A stretch of DNA of 64,000 nucleotides from Anoxynatronum buryatiense (GTDB lineage Bacteria; Bacillota; Clostridia; Peptostreptococcales; Tindalliaceae): assembly GCF_900182905.1 (NCBI RefSeq), contig NZ_FXUF01000001.1, forward strand, positions 124,001-188,000, written 5' to 3'. The notes under the pieces are model-generated. The model made no database searches and was not told the origin of the DNA. It saw only the letters and a list, made by a program, of their open reading frames with translations. Position 1 is the first letter of the stretch, and each line of letters starts with the position of its first letter. Below are positions 37,887-46,392 of the stretch, piece by piece. Both the position numbers and the translations under genes were made by a program.

Positions 37887-37903
37887 ATAATCATTCTTGT
37901 CTG

Positions 37904-38665
37904 TTAATTTGTAACTGGCAGGCTTGAGTGATGAACATTGATTCTTACATCACCATCAGCATTTCTGTAATAGCCAAATGTTTTATCGACGGTGGTTACT
38001 TCACCTTTGTCGTTGGTAATGTGTACATTACCCATCCAAAGAGCTATTTCTCCATTTATAATCGATTTTCCGTTGGTGTCGAACTCTACAACAGTCCATG
38101 GTTTGAGGGCAAAACCGTCTTGAGCGCGTTCAGTGCCGATAAAATAGGTTGTTGCACCTTCTTCAGTAAACCTGAAAGTATATGGGTTTTGCGAAAGGGT
38201 GGGCTTAAACAAAACAGTTCCGTCGTCATATCCATACAGACTGTCCATGACAACTTGCGCAACAGCCACATAATCATCGCCGGTGGCATAGGCAGTGCTA
38301 ATATCAACAAGGCCTTTGCCCCATGCTGCTTGAGCTGCAGCAATTTCTGCTTCGGTAATTGGCTTAACAGCGTTTTCGGCGGATAAGCCTTCAGTTGTTA
38401 CAAGCACTGTATTTGTTTCATAGCGATAATCCACTGCTAAGCCAAGTGTTTCTGCAAGAGCACGAAGGGGTAAAAAGGTTCTACCCTCAATAATAAATGG
38501 CTCACTGTCAGCTGAGAAATTGACCGCGTTTCCATCAACCTCAACCCTAACGCCAGAGATCATTTCCTTAACCACGGGGCTTGCCATCACCACCACACTG
38601 GAAAGTAACGCCATCATCAACATACCAGCAATGAAAAACCTTACTGCTTTCATCGTTTCTTTCAT
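37904..38665 (-). CDS. Secreted protein: copper-amine-oxidase stalk domain plus NTF2-like domain
   Basis: A 253-residue protein. A Sec signal peptide (MKETMKAVRFFIAGMLMMAL to VVVMAS) is followed by a copper-amine-oxidase N-terminal-like stalk repeat (VEVDGNAVNF to GRTFLPLRALAETLGL) and a C-terminal SnoaL/NTF2-like domain from about residue 100, ending GYYRNADGDVRINVHHSS. The stalk domain is a cell-surface module in Firmicutes and does not imply an oxidase. The ATG at 38665 is the first before the signal peptide; the longest frame adds 50 unlikely residues. The last residues after HHSSLP may have been altered at a junction. Confidence 0.7.
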   Translation of the reverse strand: MKETMKAVRFFIAGMLMMALLSSVVVMASPVVKEMISGVRVEVDGNAVNFSADSEPFIIEGRTFLPLRALAETLGLAVDYRYETNTVLVTTEGLSAENAVKPITEAEIAAAQAAWGKGLVDISTAYATGDDYVAVAQVVMDSLYGYDDGTVLFKPTLSQNPYTFRFTEEGATTYFIGTERAQDGFALKPWTVVEFDTNGKSIINGEIALWMGNVHITNDKGEVTTVDKTFGYYRNADGDVRINVHHSSLPVTN

Positions 38666-38819
38666 TTGACTAATCACACTCCTGTTCGTTTTTAGTGGCG
38701 TACTTGATCCAACTGTTAAACCTCTTTTAATTGATCTCCTTAGGCTACCTGCTGGGAAAATGATTTCATTGGACATGGGATTATAAAATACATTTACATT
38801 ATCGACTGGTCCCAACTAT

Positions 38820-39108
38820 TAATATTTATCCACAGGCTTATAAAGTTCCAATTTTTTATTTCTTTTTTTCGCTAAGTACAGCAACTGCATTTTCAGAGAT
38901 ATATTTTCTTAATCTCTATATATCAACACAAAAAAGTAACCGTAACCGCTTTTGGTGCAATTGCCATCATTTTAGGGGCAATTGCATTCTTTGACGAAAT
39001 TATGCATCTACCATCGTAAATCCGCTCTGCGATTTTGGTCTGTTTATCATGGATGACTAACTGACATTTTCATCGAGATCACAGCCAGGAAGCTTTTTGA
39101 ACTCATAT
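38820..39108. other. Gene-free AT-rich stretch with an inverted repeat
   Basis: No gene is seen. TGCAATTGCC (38956-38965) and GGCAATTGCA (38977-38986) form a ten-base inverted repeat with an 11-base loop, without a U tail. Confidence 0.5.
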
Positions 39109-39363
39109 TTAACTGTCCACTTGCACAGCATCAACGTGATTATCGTCGATCCATGTGCCGGAGTTCAAGTGTATTTTTCGCCATTTGCTCACATATGGTC
39201 CACACTGACGTATGGAGGAATAAATCAAGGCGAGCATTGATGCTGCCTTGATACAAGGCGTTCCAGCTTTCCCGAACCTGCTTGTGATCTTTGACCACGC
39301 CCGGAAAAACCGCCTGCTATGCCTTGGGTCATTCCATGAATCTGCGCCCGGTAATGGCAACAT
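39063..39363 (-). pseudogene. Unassigned decayed coding fragment
   Basis: An open frame of 84 residues ends WRKIHLNSGTWIDDNHVDAV; a neighbouring frame then continues WTVKYEFKKLPGCDLDENVS to a stop near 39063. The two halves look like one former C-terminus broken by a frameshift near 39110. The upstream half has low complexity and no family is recognised. From 39364 to 39800 I see no gene. Confidence 0.35.
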
Positions 39364-39800
39364 GCTTGTTTAACTCAAAACTATATCATCAATCAAGTAA
39401 TTTGGCACTATTGTCATCCCGCCCATTACATTGATTGGTTCTTGAGAATAACTAACCATTTTGAGCGATACACGTTACTCACCCTTTTAGAAAAGTCGAC
39501 CAAAATTCAGCTCCGAAATAATATGACTCAGTTCCCCGTCGGCTAAAGTATCAAGAACGTACACATAAATTGTAAACATAAATTTCTTCCATTTTCATTA
39601 GGTTTCTAATTCGCCGCAGCTATAATGTTCATGTGATTCAAAGATGTGATTGGTTAATAAGCCACCTTAATCCGTGACACAACGGCACCTGAATAACAGT
39701 CAAACATTTGGAATAACAACACATTTTTATTATACACCACTTCACCCGCCAGGTGAACTCCTGTATAATAAAGGTATGCCAATACCCGAGGGATGATGGC

Positions 39801-40064
39801 ATGAAAAAGTACAAGATTCAAACGATCAAAAGAAGTCTTTATTCCCTACGGTGTCCTGGCCAGGAAAGCCCATTGATAATGCACCAATCTCCTGTATGAA
39901 AACAGAGTGGCTGAAGAACATTTCGAATGAGTGCTGTTGAGGTTATTCAAGAAGTGATGGATTATGTTGAATTTTATAATCACTCCCGGTATCAACTAAA
40001 GCACCAAATGACCCCGGCAGAAAAAAGGGCAGAGTTGGAAAATAAATATTCACTTGCTATTTGA
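39801..40064 (+). pseudogene. IS3-family transposase remnant (OrfB C-terminus)
   Basis: In the plus strand one frame gives GKPIDNAPISCMKTEWLKNI, the IS3 DDE region after the last Asp, and the next frame gives VIQEVMDYVEFYNHSRYQLK and QMTPAEKRAELENKY, the classic IS3 OrfB end (YN..R...L...TP). At least one frameshift near 39925 and complete loss of the 5' half make it inactive. Confidence 0.75.
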
Positions 40065-40721
40065 ACCACCGTTGTTTCCGTTCCAAGGGATTCAGATCAC
40101 TGCCAAATTGATCTCTTGATGGATCAATATCCCGACTACAGTGTCAAATTTTAAGGTTTTGGGGCCTTTGGAGCTTCGACAGTTGTTTTTGTGTTGAATG
40201 TCACGGATTCAGGAAATCTTCATCCTTTAACCATTGAAAGGCTAGATTTTTGCCATGTCATTTCGACGCAGACAAGAACAGGGAACAGAATAAAACCTGT
40301 CCCCCGCGGGCCATTAAATCATATGCGGATAAAAATGGCATGACCATTGCTGGAACCATAATGATGAAGAACACTCCGCTACTTCAGACGATTGCCCCGG
40401 CTTTCAACGAATGATGAAGGATGCAAAAACGGACAGTTTGATGCTGTATTGATCCACAAACTGGACAGATTTGCCAGGAATCGGTACAATTCGGCTTTTC
40501 CTTTGGTCACCTTCCGCAGTTGCCTGTAGTAGCTTTCCTGTTTAAGCCGATCCCAAATGACCAATTGCTGACGTACTTGCCTGTCCGAAAATTGCCAGAT
40601 ATAATGACCATAACAAATCTTGAGAAAGGAAAGACGCCCCTGTTAGATAGACTGCTTCCGACAGCAGTCTCAGGGACGTCCAACACAACTCTTATGGTCA
40701 TTTTATCAGAGTATAGGCTGG
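40065..40721. other. Decayed intergenic stretch with inverted repeats
   Basis: No complete gene is seen. A leftward frame around 40379-40564 has a plausible helical tract (WDRLKQESYYRQLRKVTKGK) but no start site or recognised family. AATGACCATAA (40603-40613) and TTATGGTCATT (40692-40702) form an 11-base inverted repeat 78 bases apart, just before the DUF6431 gene; inside it lies GACTGCTTCCGACAGCAGTC. These may be ends or operators of the element that follows. Confidence 0.45.
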
Positions 40722-41243
40722 ATGAAAACCCCGAAACCGGTGTTTTTTGTTAGGAGTTTGGAGCCATTTTTCTGCCCCTGCTGCCATTCTTCAGAAAAAA
40801 AGGTCATTGGAAGTCGGAACCGGAAGGTCCTTGAGGCTCACGAGGCCAACGGAGACCTTGTAGAGAAGGTCCTTCGTATCCGCAGACTCCAGTGCAAATC
40901 CTGTCTGAAGATCCATCACCAACTGCCGGACCTTCTAATCCCCTACAAGCATCATGCAGCGGCACTCATGGAATCTACCCTGGAGGAACAAGAAGTACCC
41001 GTGGAAGAATCCACCCTCAGGCGCTGGAAAGTCTGGTTTGACGGCATCACCTGCCACCTGTTGGGTGCCCTGCACACCATGGAGCGGAAGGAAACAATGG
41101 AAAAGACTCCCCTCATGGGAACTGCACTTCAACGGTTCCGAAAGTATGTAGGCAGTGCCCCCGGCTGGCTGGGCCGCATTGTCCAAAGCCTGGTGAAAAA
41201 GAACCTCTGGGTACAGACCCGTTCGGCCTTTTGTGCCAGGTAA
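40722..41243 (+). CDS. DUF6431-type zinc-finger protein of a transposable element
   Basis: A 173-residue protein with an N-terminal zinc finger formed by FFCPCCHSSEKKVIGSRNRK and RIRRLQCKSCLKIHHQLP, then LLIPYKHHAAALMES. This layout is that of DUF6431 proteins, which are encoded beside Mu/IS481-like integrases in clostridia and are likely DNA-binding helpers in transposition. The C-terminal tail is basic. It overlaps or closely precedes the truncated transposase gene in the same direction. No strong ribosome site is seen. Confidence 0.65.
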   Translation: MKTPKPVFFVRSLEPFFCPCCHSSEKKVIGSRNRKVLEAHEANGDLVEKVLRIRRLQCKSCLKIHHQLPDLLIPYKHHAAALMESTLEEQEVPVEESTLRRWKVWFDGITCHLLGALHTMERKETMEKTPLMGTALQRFRKYVGSAPGWLGRIVQSLVKKNLWVQTRSAFCAR

Positions 41244-41290
41244 GATCAGTGTATGGTGATGACAATCCCACCGATGAAAGGATGATTGTC

Positions 41291-41560
41291 ATGACCAAGG
41301 ACAAGCACCAACGGCAGCTGGCGGAAAATCGGATGAAACTCATCGCCCCCCTCTTGACCCCCAGCCTGGACAAAGCCAGTTATCAGAAACTCAAAGACCA
41401 GATCAGCCAGGAAACCGGCCTGTCAGAACGCACCCTGCGCCGGTACCTTTCCCGATACCAGGAAAGAGGCTACGACGGCCTGATCTATGGGGCACAGAGT
41501 CAAAAGCCCATCATTGATGATCATATGGTCAGCCTGGTCATTGGCGGGGAGATGGCATAA
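41291..41560 (+). pseudogene. Truncated transposase: HTH part only
   Basis: The 89-residue chain starts at ATG 41291 behind AAAGGA and reads as the N-terminal helix-turn-helix of a DDE integrase-type transposase (KLKDQISQETGLSERTLRRY, ERGYDGLIYG). After GAQSQKP the homology stops and the frame ends ten or so codons later at an apparent junction near 41510. The catalytic domain is missing, so the element cannot move on its own. Confidence 0.65.
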
Positions 41561-41916
41561 CGCAGATGCCTCCAAAGCGATAAACCTTCTTATGACTTTG
41601 ACCGGTTTTTTCCTTTCCGGGAGGATAGGGCTCTGCTGAGGAGCAACCCGAGCGCCTGGTCTGGGGCAAGACGCGTATGACTCCCTCCGGTTCCCGGAGG
41701 GCAGAAAGCCGGTCAACGAAACCTGATGTGGAAAACCCAAAAGTGACAAAAGTGCTTTTGGGTTTTCCGGTCACAAAGTCCGGCAGTTTTCGGTCAGTTT
41801 AGGCCGTCTGGTTCCGGTCAGCTAGCGATAGCACTCACAGTGAAACACACTAGTCCAGTCACAGGACTAGTCTAGCTGTTATCGTTTTTCACACTTCAAT
41901 ATAAATCCATTAAAAA
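41561..41916. other. Structured non-coding stretch, likely mobile-element end
   Basis: No gene is convincing on either strand. The segment is GC-richer than its flanks and contains several inverted repeats, among them CCGGGAGG-type pairs near 41637, CCCTCCGG/CCGGAGGG near 41690, a duplicated CCAAAAG/CTTTTGG, and ACTAGTCC (41849-41856) with GGACTAGT (41864-41871). It may be the right end of the DUF6431 element or a structured RNA. Confidence 0.4.
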
Positions 41917-41919
41917 AAT

Positions 41920-41960
41920 GCACACCCCGTGGCTTCCAGATTGGAGGCTAAAGGGTGTGC
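41920..41960 (-). terminator. Terminator of the serine recombinase fragment
   Basis: GCACACCC (41920-41927) and GGGTGTGC (41953-41960) pair; a second inner stem CTTCC/GGAGG helps, and ATTTTTTTAA follows on the minus strand. The arm sequence recurs at 43253-43284 and 45339-45432. Confidence 0.8.
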
Positions 41961-41980
41961 TTGTCATTAGATCTATTCTA

Positions 41981-42672
41981 TCAACCTGTCTGCATAGTGA
42001 CTTGTTCTTTCTGCTGTATTGAATGGAAAGGCGTTTCTTCCAGATGATGGACTTGAACCTCAGTCCCATCCTTAAAATGAAACATCAATCTGCCATCTAT
42101 TAGGACTGTGACACGTTCTATGATCAACACCCAGAGACCTTCTTCAAAATCCGTCAGTGTTTCGTCTGCTTTTTCTATGTGCTTTATAAATCGTTCCATT
42201 TCCCGATTCTTGTCCTTCCGCCCCTTTTTCTGTCTTTCCAGTTGGTCAATTCCTTCCACTGCCTGTTGATACCTATCCAGATACCCCTTGTAACTCTCCT
42301 GCCATGTTTCCGGATCAACTACCCGATGAGCGTTTTCTTCAATGGCTTGCCTGACCAGCTTTGCAGCCATTTCCTTTTCCTGCTGCAGCTCTTCCAGTTC
42401 CTCCTCAATGTCCTTCACATGGCACAGGGTCTTTTGTGCTAATCGGCAGTTTTCAACTAGCTTCTCCCGGTATTCTAATAGTGAAGTAAACGCCCTCAGG
42501 AACTTCTCTTTCACTTCTTCCGTCACATGGGGGGTGGCGCACCGGACCTCACCCTTGAATTTGTCGTTGCATTGCCAGATGGTCCGCCTGTACTTTGTGT
42601 TAGACCCCCAGACCTTGGAGCCGTAGAACCCGCCGCACTGTCCGCAGACCAGGCGTGCCGACAGAAAGCTGT
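41981..42672 (-). pseudogene. C-terminal half of a large serine recombinase
   Basis: The frame carries the recombinase zinc ribbon (RLVCGQCGGFYGSKVW, then WQCNDKF and VRCATPHVTEEVKEKF), a long coiled coil (EELEELQQEKEMAAKLV) and the C-terminal strand LLIERVTVLIDG-like segment, all typical of large serine integrases. The N-terminal catalytic and DNA-binding domains are missing. Upstream of about 42670 the open frame is out-of-frame istA sequence. The gene was joined to istA within a shared stretch, AAGTACAGCTTT. It is inactive as a recombinase. Confidence 0.85.
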
Positions 42673-43115
42673 ACTTTTGTTTTGTTGCCTTTGATGTAAA
42701 CTGTTGCTTCTCCCCAGTCCACTTGGGCAGCTTCACCTGGATCAAACTCCAGCGGCATAAAAGCTTCTTTGTGTTTAGGTCTCATTTCATTGACAATATT
42801 TCGAATGGTGGATTCGCCACCGGTAAAGGCTTTTTCACGTTTTAGGCGGTGATAGATTTGCCTGGCTGTATGACTTTGATTTTTCAAACCTTCCGCTTGA
42901 TCCTGATCCAGACATTCTTGGATAAAAGCACGGATTTCTTCCGCCACAACGGATGATATTCGTTCATAGGGTTTTCGGTCCCAGGGAACATGGTTGCCTT
43001 CGCAGTGCTTCTTGACTGTATTTCTGGAGATGCTTAATGTTCGGGAAATTGCTCGTTGTGTCATACCTTCTTGGGTAAACATACGTCTGATTTGACCATA
43101 CAGTTCCACGTCCAC
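42662..43115 (-). pseudogene. istA: IS21-family istA, N-terminal fragment
   Basis: Starting at GTG 43115 behind AAAGGTG, the chain reads as IstA: HTH (GMTQRAISRTLSISRNTVKK), the segment YHRLKREKAFTGGESTIRN, and the first part of the DDE domain, FDPGEAAQVDWGEATVYI with its catalytic Asp. After KGNKTKVQL homology ends, and the sequence switches to recombinase DNA in another frame. Most of the DDE domain and istB are lost. Confidence 0.85.
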
Positions 43116-43181
43116 GATCACACCTTTCACACTCCAATCAATTAATTTGATGCTTTCAATTGTATAGGAGTTTGGATTAGG

Positions 43182-43251
43182 TGGCTCACTTATTCATCAG
43201 CACGAAGTATGATTTTGGCTCACTATCAGATTAGCATAGGCAATTTGACAA
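43182..43251. repeat. IS21-type terminal region with repeated TGGCTCACT
   Basis: TGGCTCACT occurs at 43182-43190 and 43216-43224, followed by AGATTAGCATAGGCAATTTG. Multiple short repeats at the istA-proximal end are usual for IS21 elements. A related end, AGATTAGCATAAGCAAAATC, occurs at 45143-45162. Confidence 0.65.
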
Positions 43252-43252
43252 G

Positions 43253-43284
43253 GGGTGTGCATTTTAGTTTAGGAGTGTGCATTG
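43253..43284. repeat. GTGTGCAT repeat block 1
   Basis: GGGGTGTGCATTTTAG and GGAGTGTGCATTG lie in tandem between the IS21 end and the AbiE-like toxin gene. They match arms of the palindromes at 41920 and 45339. Confidence 0.6.
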
Positions 43285-43323
43285 TTCTGAAGATTTCGCC
43301 CTAAACTCTTTCAATCAAGCTTC

Positions 43324-44082
43324 TTATTTCTCTAAGAAAACATCCTTTAGCAAACCTAACAATTCTTCGAAATCAGTTCCTTTTATTCTCAAATTCCTTA
43401 AATCTGGCTTGTCTGTAAGAATCAGCTCAGAAAATTCTGTGATGTCTTTTTGGATTCCTTTTGCCGTTTCAATTTTTTTAGAAGGTGTCACATTGGATAA
43501 TAACCTAAAGACATCGTTTTTATGCTTTCGCATGTTTTTTGAATCCACTTGCTCTCCAGCTTCTTTTCTTTTTTTCATATCCAGCCAGGCTTTCATTTTG
43601 AAAAGAATGATGGTTTCAATTTCAATGATTGAGTAACCATCAACACTTCGCTTCCCTTTCACCAGCGAATCATAATAGACGTCATTTAGAAGTATGGCTG
43701 ATAAACTGACAATGCTTTCGTCTATATGGATCGGTGTTAGTCCAGTATCAAATTTCAGTTCCATGTTAGCAGGTTTCTTGCTGAATAGTTCAATCATTTT
43801 AGGAAAAGATGGATCCTTCGGTTCAGTGAACCGATAGAACTGATATTCCCCTTCATTCTTCTCACGAGTATCATAACCACCATCTTCAATAAACTTCCAA
43901 AAGGTTTCTCCAAAAGACAAATCAAGCGCTTCAATAATGAGTACTATATCCAAGTCTTTGGTCGCTCGAAATGAAGCTCCTAACTCATCCATAATCAGGT
44001 CACATGCTGTGCCGCCGATAAAAACATATTGATTTGTATGCTCTCTAAAATACTCTTTAAATTTCTCTAGTCCGTGTACCAT
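43324..44082 (-). CDS. AbiEii-like nucleotidyltransferase toxin
   Basis: A 252-residue nucleotidyltransferase-fold protein of the AbiEii/AbiGii group. The catalytic motif is FIGGTACDLIMDELG with TKDLDIVL (Gly-Gly and DxD), followed by a helical C-terminus with KAWLDMKKRKEAGEQVDSKN, the conserved KxxD-type segment. In AbiE systems such a toxin stalls growth, aborting phage infection. AGGTGA lies close before the ATG, and the start overlaps the upstream gene by 16 bases, the tight coupling expected of a toxin-antitoxin pair. It is flanked by mobile-element repeats. Confidence 0.78.
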   Translation of the reverse strand: MVHGLEKFKEYFREHTNQYVFIGGTACDLIMDELGASFRATKDLDIVLIIEALDLSFGETFWKFIEDGGYDTREKNEGEYQFYRFTEPKDPSFPKMIELFSKKPANMELKFDTGLTPIHIDESIVSLSAILLNDVYYDSLVKGKRSVDGYSIIEIETIILFKMKAWLDMKKRKEAGEQVDSKNMRKHKNDVFRLLSNVTPSKKIETAKGIQKDITEFSELILTDKPDLRNLRIKGTDFEELLGLLKDVFLEK

Positions 44083-45041
44083 GACTCACCTCGCAAGATC
44101 GTTTCTAGCGCTTGTTCAACCCTTTCATCCGTTTCTTCCTTTAGGGATGCATATAAAGACATGACATCCACATGCTGTTTTTTAGCGAATAGCTTGGGAT
44201 CATAATGCCAAAGTTGAAGCTCAACCAGTTGCGTGTCTTTTATCATGTCTTGGTTCTTAACAATTTCAAGGTGTTCTTCATCAAGCTGTTTTCCATGCAT
44301 TGCCATGACTGGATGATCGGGCGGATTGATCATGGATAACCCTGCCAGTGCTTCAAAGCCAGCAGTCAAAGCACCTACAGGTCTTGTTCTTGTATAGATG
44401 GTTCTTCTTACTGGGGTACTTAGATACTTCCTGCCAATCACAAAATAATCCGGATCTGGAATTCTTTTATATTCTTTGCTTCTCCCCGTCTTTCCACCAA
44501 CCTCGTAAGTGACTAGATTCGCATGGTACAGGTCATTCAGCGCTCTGGAAGCTGTCATGTGATTAAACCCCATCTTTTCTGCAAACTTGGTCATATTCAC
44601 AACGTCATCTTTATGGTACAAGAAATACAAGTATGCAACCTGAGCAGGCGCTGTGAAGCGCTTCAATTCTTGTTCCGCTTGCTCTTGTGCCTTTTTCAAA
44701 TCAAGCCCCAAGAATGGCAAGTACATCTGTCCGTCTTCAATCACAAAAGGGATTCTTCTTTCAATTAACGTTTTTCTTCTATACCTTGAAAGGGTTTTAT
44801 ACAGGAGCACTACGTGACAGTCTGTAAGGTTTTTAATTTGCTTAATATGTTTTTGAAGTTGATCGATATTCGGCATCTCATGAATGACTTCCATCAAAAT
44901 ACATTGAGTTTCAAGGATTTTCATGTCATAAAAATGATAACTGTTTCTCAAAAACAGTGGGAAACGATTTTTTTTATGCCATGGCTCTACGGTTAAATCT
45001 TCGTCGATATTCTCTTTCAAATAAGACTCAGCAACCATCAT
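44067..45041 (-). CDS. HTH protein, probable AbiEi-like antitoxin
   Basis: A 324-residue protein with a winged HTH near the centre (VVNMTKFAEKMGFNHMTASR, ALNDLYHANLVTYEVGGKTG) flanked by an N-terminal alpha/beta part and a C-terminal helical part that carries RPVGALTAGFEALAGLSMI. Gene order and overlap with the AbiEii-like toxin argue that it is the cognate antitoxin/repressor. It is longer than many AbiEi proteins and has its HTH in the middle rather than at the N-terminus. ATG at 45041 follows GGAGGTGG; the longest frame is 22 codons longer. Confidence 0.65.
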   Translation of the reverse strand: MMVAESYLKENIDEDLTVEPWHKKNRFPLFLRNSYHFYDMKILETQCILMEVIHEMPNIDQLQKHIKQIKNLTDCHVVLLYKTLSRYRRKTLIERRIPFVIEDGQMYLPFLGLDLKKAQEQAEQELKRFTAPAQVAYLYFLYHKDDVVNMTKFAEKMGFNHMTASRALNDLYHANLVTYEVGGKTGRSKEYKRIPDPDYFVIGRKYLSTPVRRTIYTRTRPVGALTAGFEALAGLSMINPPDHPVMAMHGKQLDEEHLEIVKNQDMIKDTQLVELQLWHYDPKLFAKKQHVDVMSLYASLKEETDERVEQALETILRGESWYTD

Positions 45042-45142
45042 CAATGAAACCACCTCCAAACATAACGTTTCACGTATTAATATACCACTCAATTTGTTTG
45101 ATTGCAATTTATTTTGTTATATTATTTATTGGCCTTACTTTT

Positions 45143-45167
45143 AGATTAGCATAAGCAAAATCGACAT
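45143..45167. repeat. Second IS21-like end motif
   Basis: AGATTAGCATAAGCAAAATC resembles 43229-43248 (AGATTAGCATAGGCAATTTG) in the same orientation. The two bracket the AbiE-like pair. Confidence 0.55.
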
Positions 45168-45254
45168 TCACCCTCAAATACTCATCTAAAAATCACCCAG
45201 TCAGTTACCACGCCCGAATCACAAAACCTCCAAACCCACTCATTTCAGCTGTTT

Positions 45255-45318
45255 AAGGGCAAAATAAAAACCACCTATCGATAAATGCCCTTTATCAATA
45301 GGTGGTACTTCTTTTGAA
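45255..45318 (-). terminator. Terminator, copy 2 of a duplicated palindrome
   Basis: Arms ACCACCTATTGATAAA and TTATCGATAGGTGGT pair, and TTTTTATTTTG follows on the minus strand. The sequence is a near copy of 37142-37193, including the GGGCAAAA tail. Confidence 0.8.
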
Positions 45319-45338
45319 GAAGGAACCATAGATTGATA

Positions 45339-45432
45339 AAATGCACACCCCCTGTCGAAAGTTCAACGATTTGACGATAGGGGTGTGCATTTCTATTGAG
45401 GGGTGTGCATTTCTATTGAGGGGTGTGCATCT
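45339..45432. repeat. Palindrome and tandem GGGGTGTGCATTTCTATTGA repeats
   Basis: AAATGCACACCCC (45339-45351) and GGGGTGTGCATTT (45380-45392) form a perfect 13-base inverted repeat. The right arm is then repeated with a 20-base period at 45400 and 45420. From 45433 to 45588 there is only a short unassigned frame ending GGWKLPPFCGHGF. Confidence 0.8.
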
Positions 45433-45588
45433 TTGTGAAGGTTCCCGCACCTGGTTCTGGTGGGGTATGGCTGCACTTCAAGCCAATCAGGTAAGCAACC
45501 GGGTGGTACGTTGTAACACGGGCGGTGGTCACTATACTCCACCCCGGGAAGGCGGCTGGAAACTACCCCCGTTCTGTGGCCATGGTTT

Positions 45589-46392
45589 TTAACGTTGACG
45601 ATAACTCGTTTCTATTCGGCCGTCACTGTAAATATAACTGAGGTTACTCATGTTAGAAATACACCAGGGTTCCATATCCCTATCTAGACCTATACTGATA
45701 CTGTAGTCTTCCTGAGTGCTCCAGTTAACTGAAAAACTAACTACTTCGCCGCCAACACTATTGATATACCTATCATTACGCTCAATAACCTCCCCTTTAA
45801 GAAGCGCGGATGTTCGCACATCCCATCCACAACCCACAGGCATTTGGGGCAGATACATCTCAATGGTATTGCCGGTTAGTTTGATGGTTGATGACGCAGC
45901 GTTTAGGTAGGCATCGACCACTTCATCTTTTATCGTAGTGAATCCCCACACTTGATGAATTATATCATCTTTGTTTTTGGGAAGTCCCGCATCCAGGGCT
46001 GAGTAATCATTGCCAGGCTGGGGCTGGGGTTCTGGCTCCAGCTCCGGCGTGGGCTCCGGTCCTGTGACAGGCAGGCTGTCAGGGTCCGTGTACAGGAACA
46101 CGTCAATGCCCCCCAGGTTGTTATGCGCCCAATCTACTCCTACACCAAAGTTTTCACTGACAAAGCGCAGGGGGACGTAGGTTCTGCCCCCCACAATGAG
46201 GGCCCGGGTGTCCATGGTGACGGAGGCTCCCCGGACCATGGCGGTGGCACTGCCGATGGTGAGGAACATTTCGTTGTTGATGCCCACTCGCTGGGCGCCT
46301 TCGTCCCAGGTGATGGCCATGCCCAGGTTTTCGCTGACCACCCGGACGGGGACCAAGGTCCGGTTGCTGTTGTCCACAAAGGGGTGACGCCC
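45589..46392 (-). pseudogene. 5'-truncated copper-amine-oxidase stalk-domain protein
   Basis: The frame from the junction near 46390 down to the stop reads PFVDNSNRTLVPVRVVSENL, ITWDEGAQRVGI, then GGRTYVPLRFVSENFGV, two stalk units, a Pro/Glu linker (GPEPTPELEPEPQPQPG) and a C-terminal domain of about 130 residues without a recognised family. The signal peptide and first strand are missing: upstream of PFVD the open frame is antisense to the CcdA gene. It would have been a secreted surface protein. Confidence 0.72.

Noticed and set aside
41423-41774. Leftward frames over 41423-41774
   Set aside because: They overlap the transposase remnant and repeat-rich tail, have no ribosome site and match no family I know.
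45339-45432. Possible CRISPR array from the regularly spaced GGGGTGTGCAT units
   Set aside because: Only three units with a 20-base period and identical, not unique, spacers; it is a tandem duplication.
45341-45592. An 83-residue rightward frame across the tandem repeats
   Set aside because: Most of it translates repeat DNA. The last 50 residues look somewhat protein-like, but there is no family and no start.
46123-46392. N-terminal extension of the CcdA frame
   Set aside because: It is antisense to the stalk-domain gene and has no protein-like features; the real homology starts near 46393.
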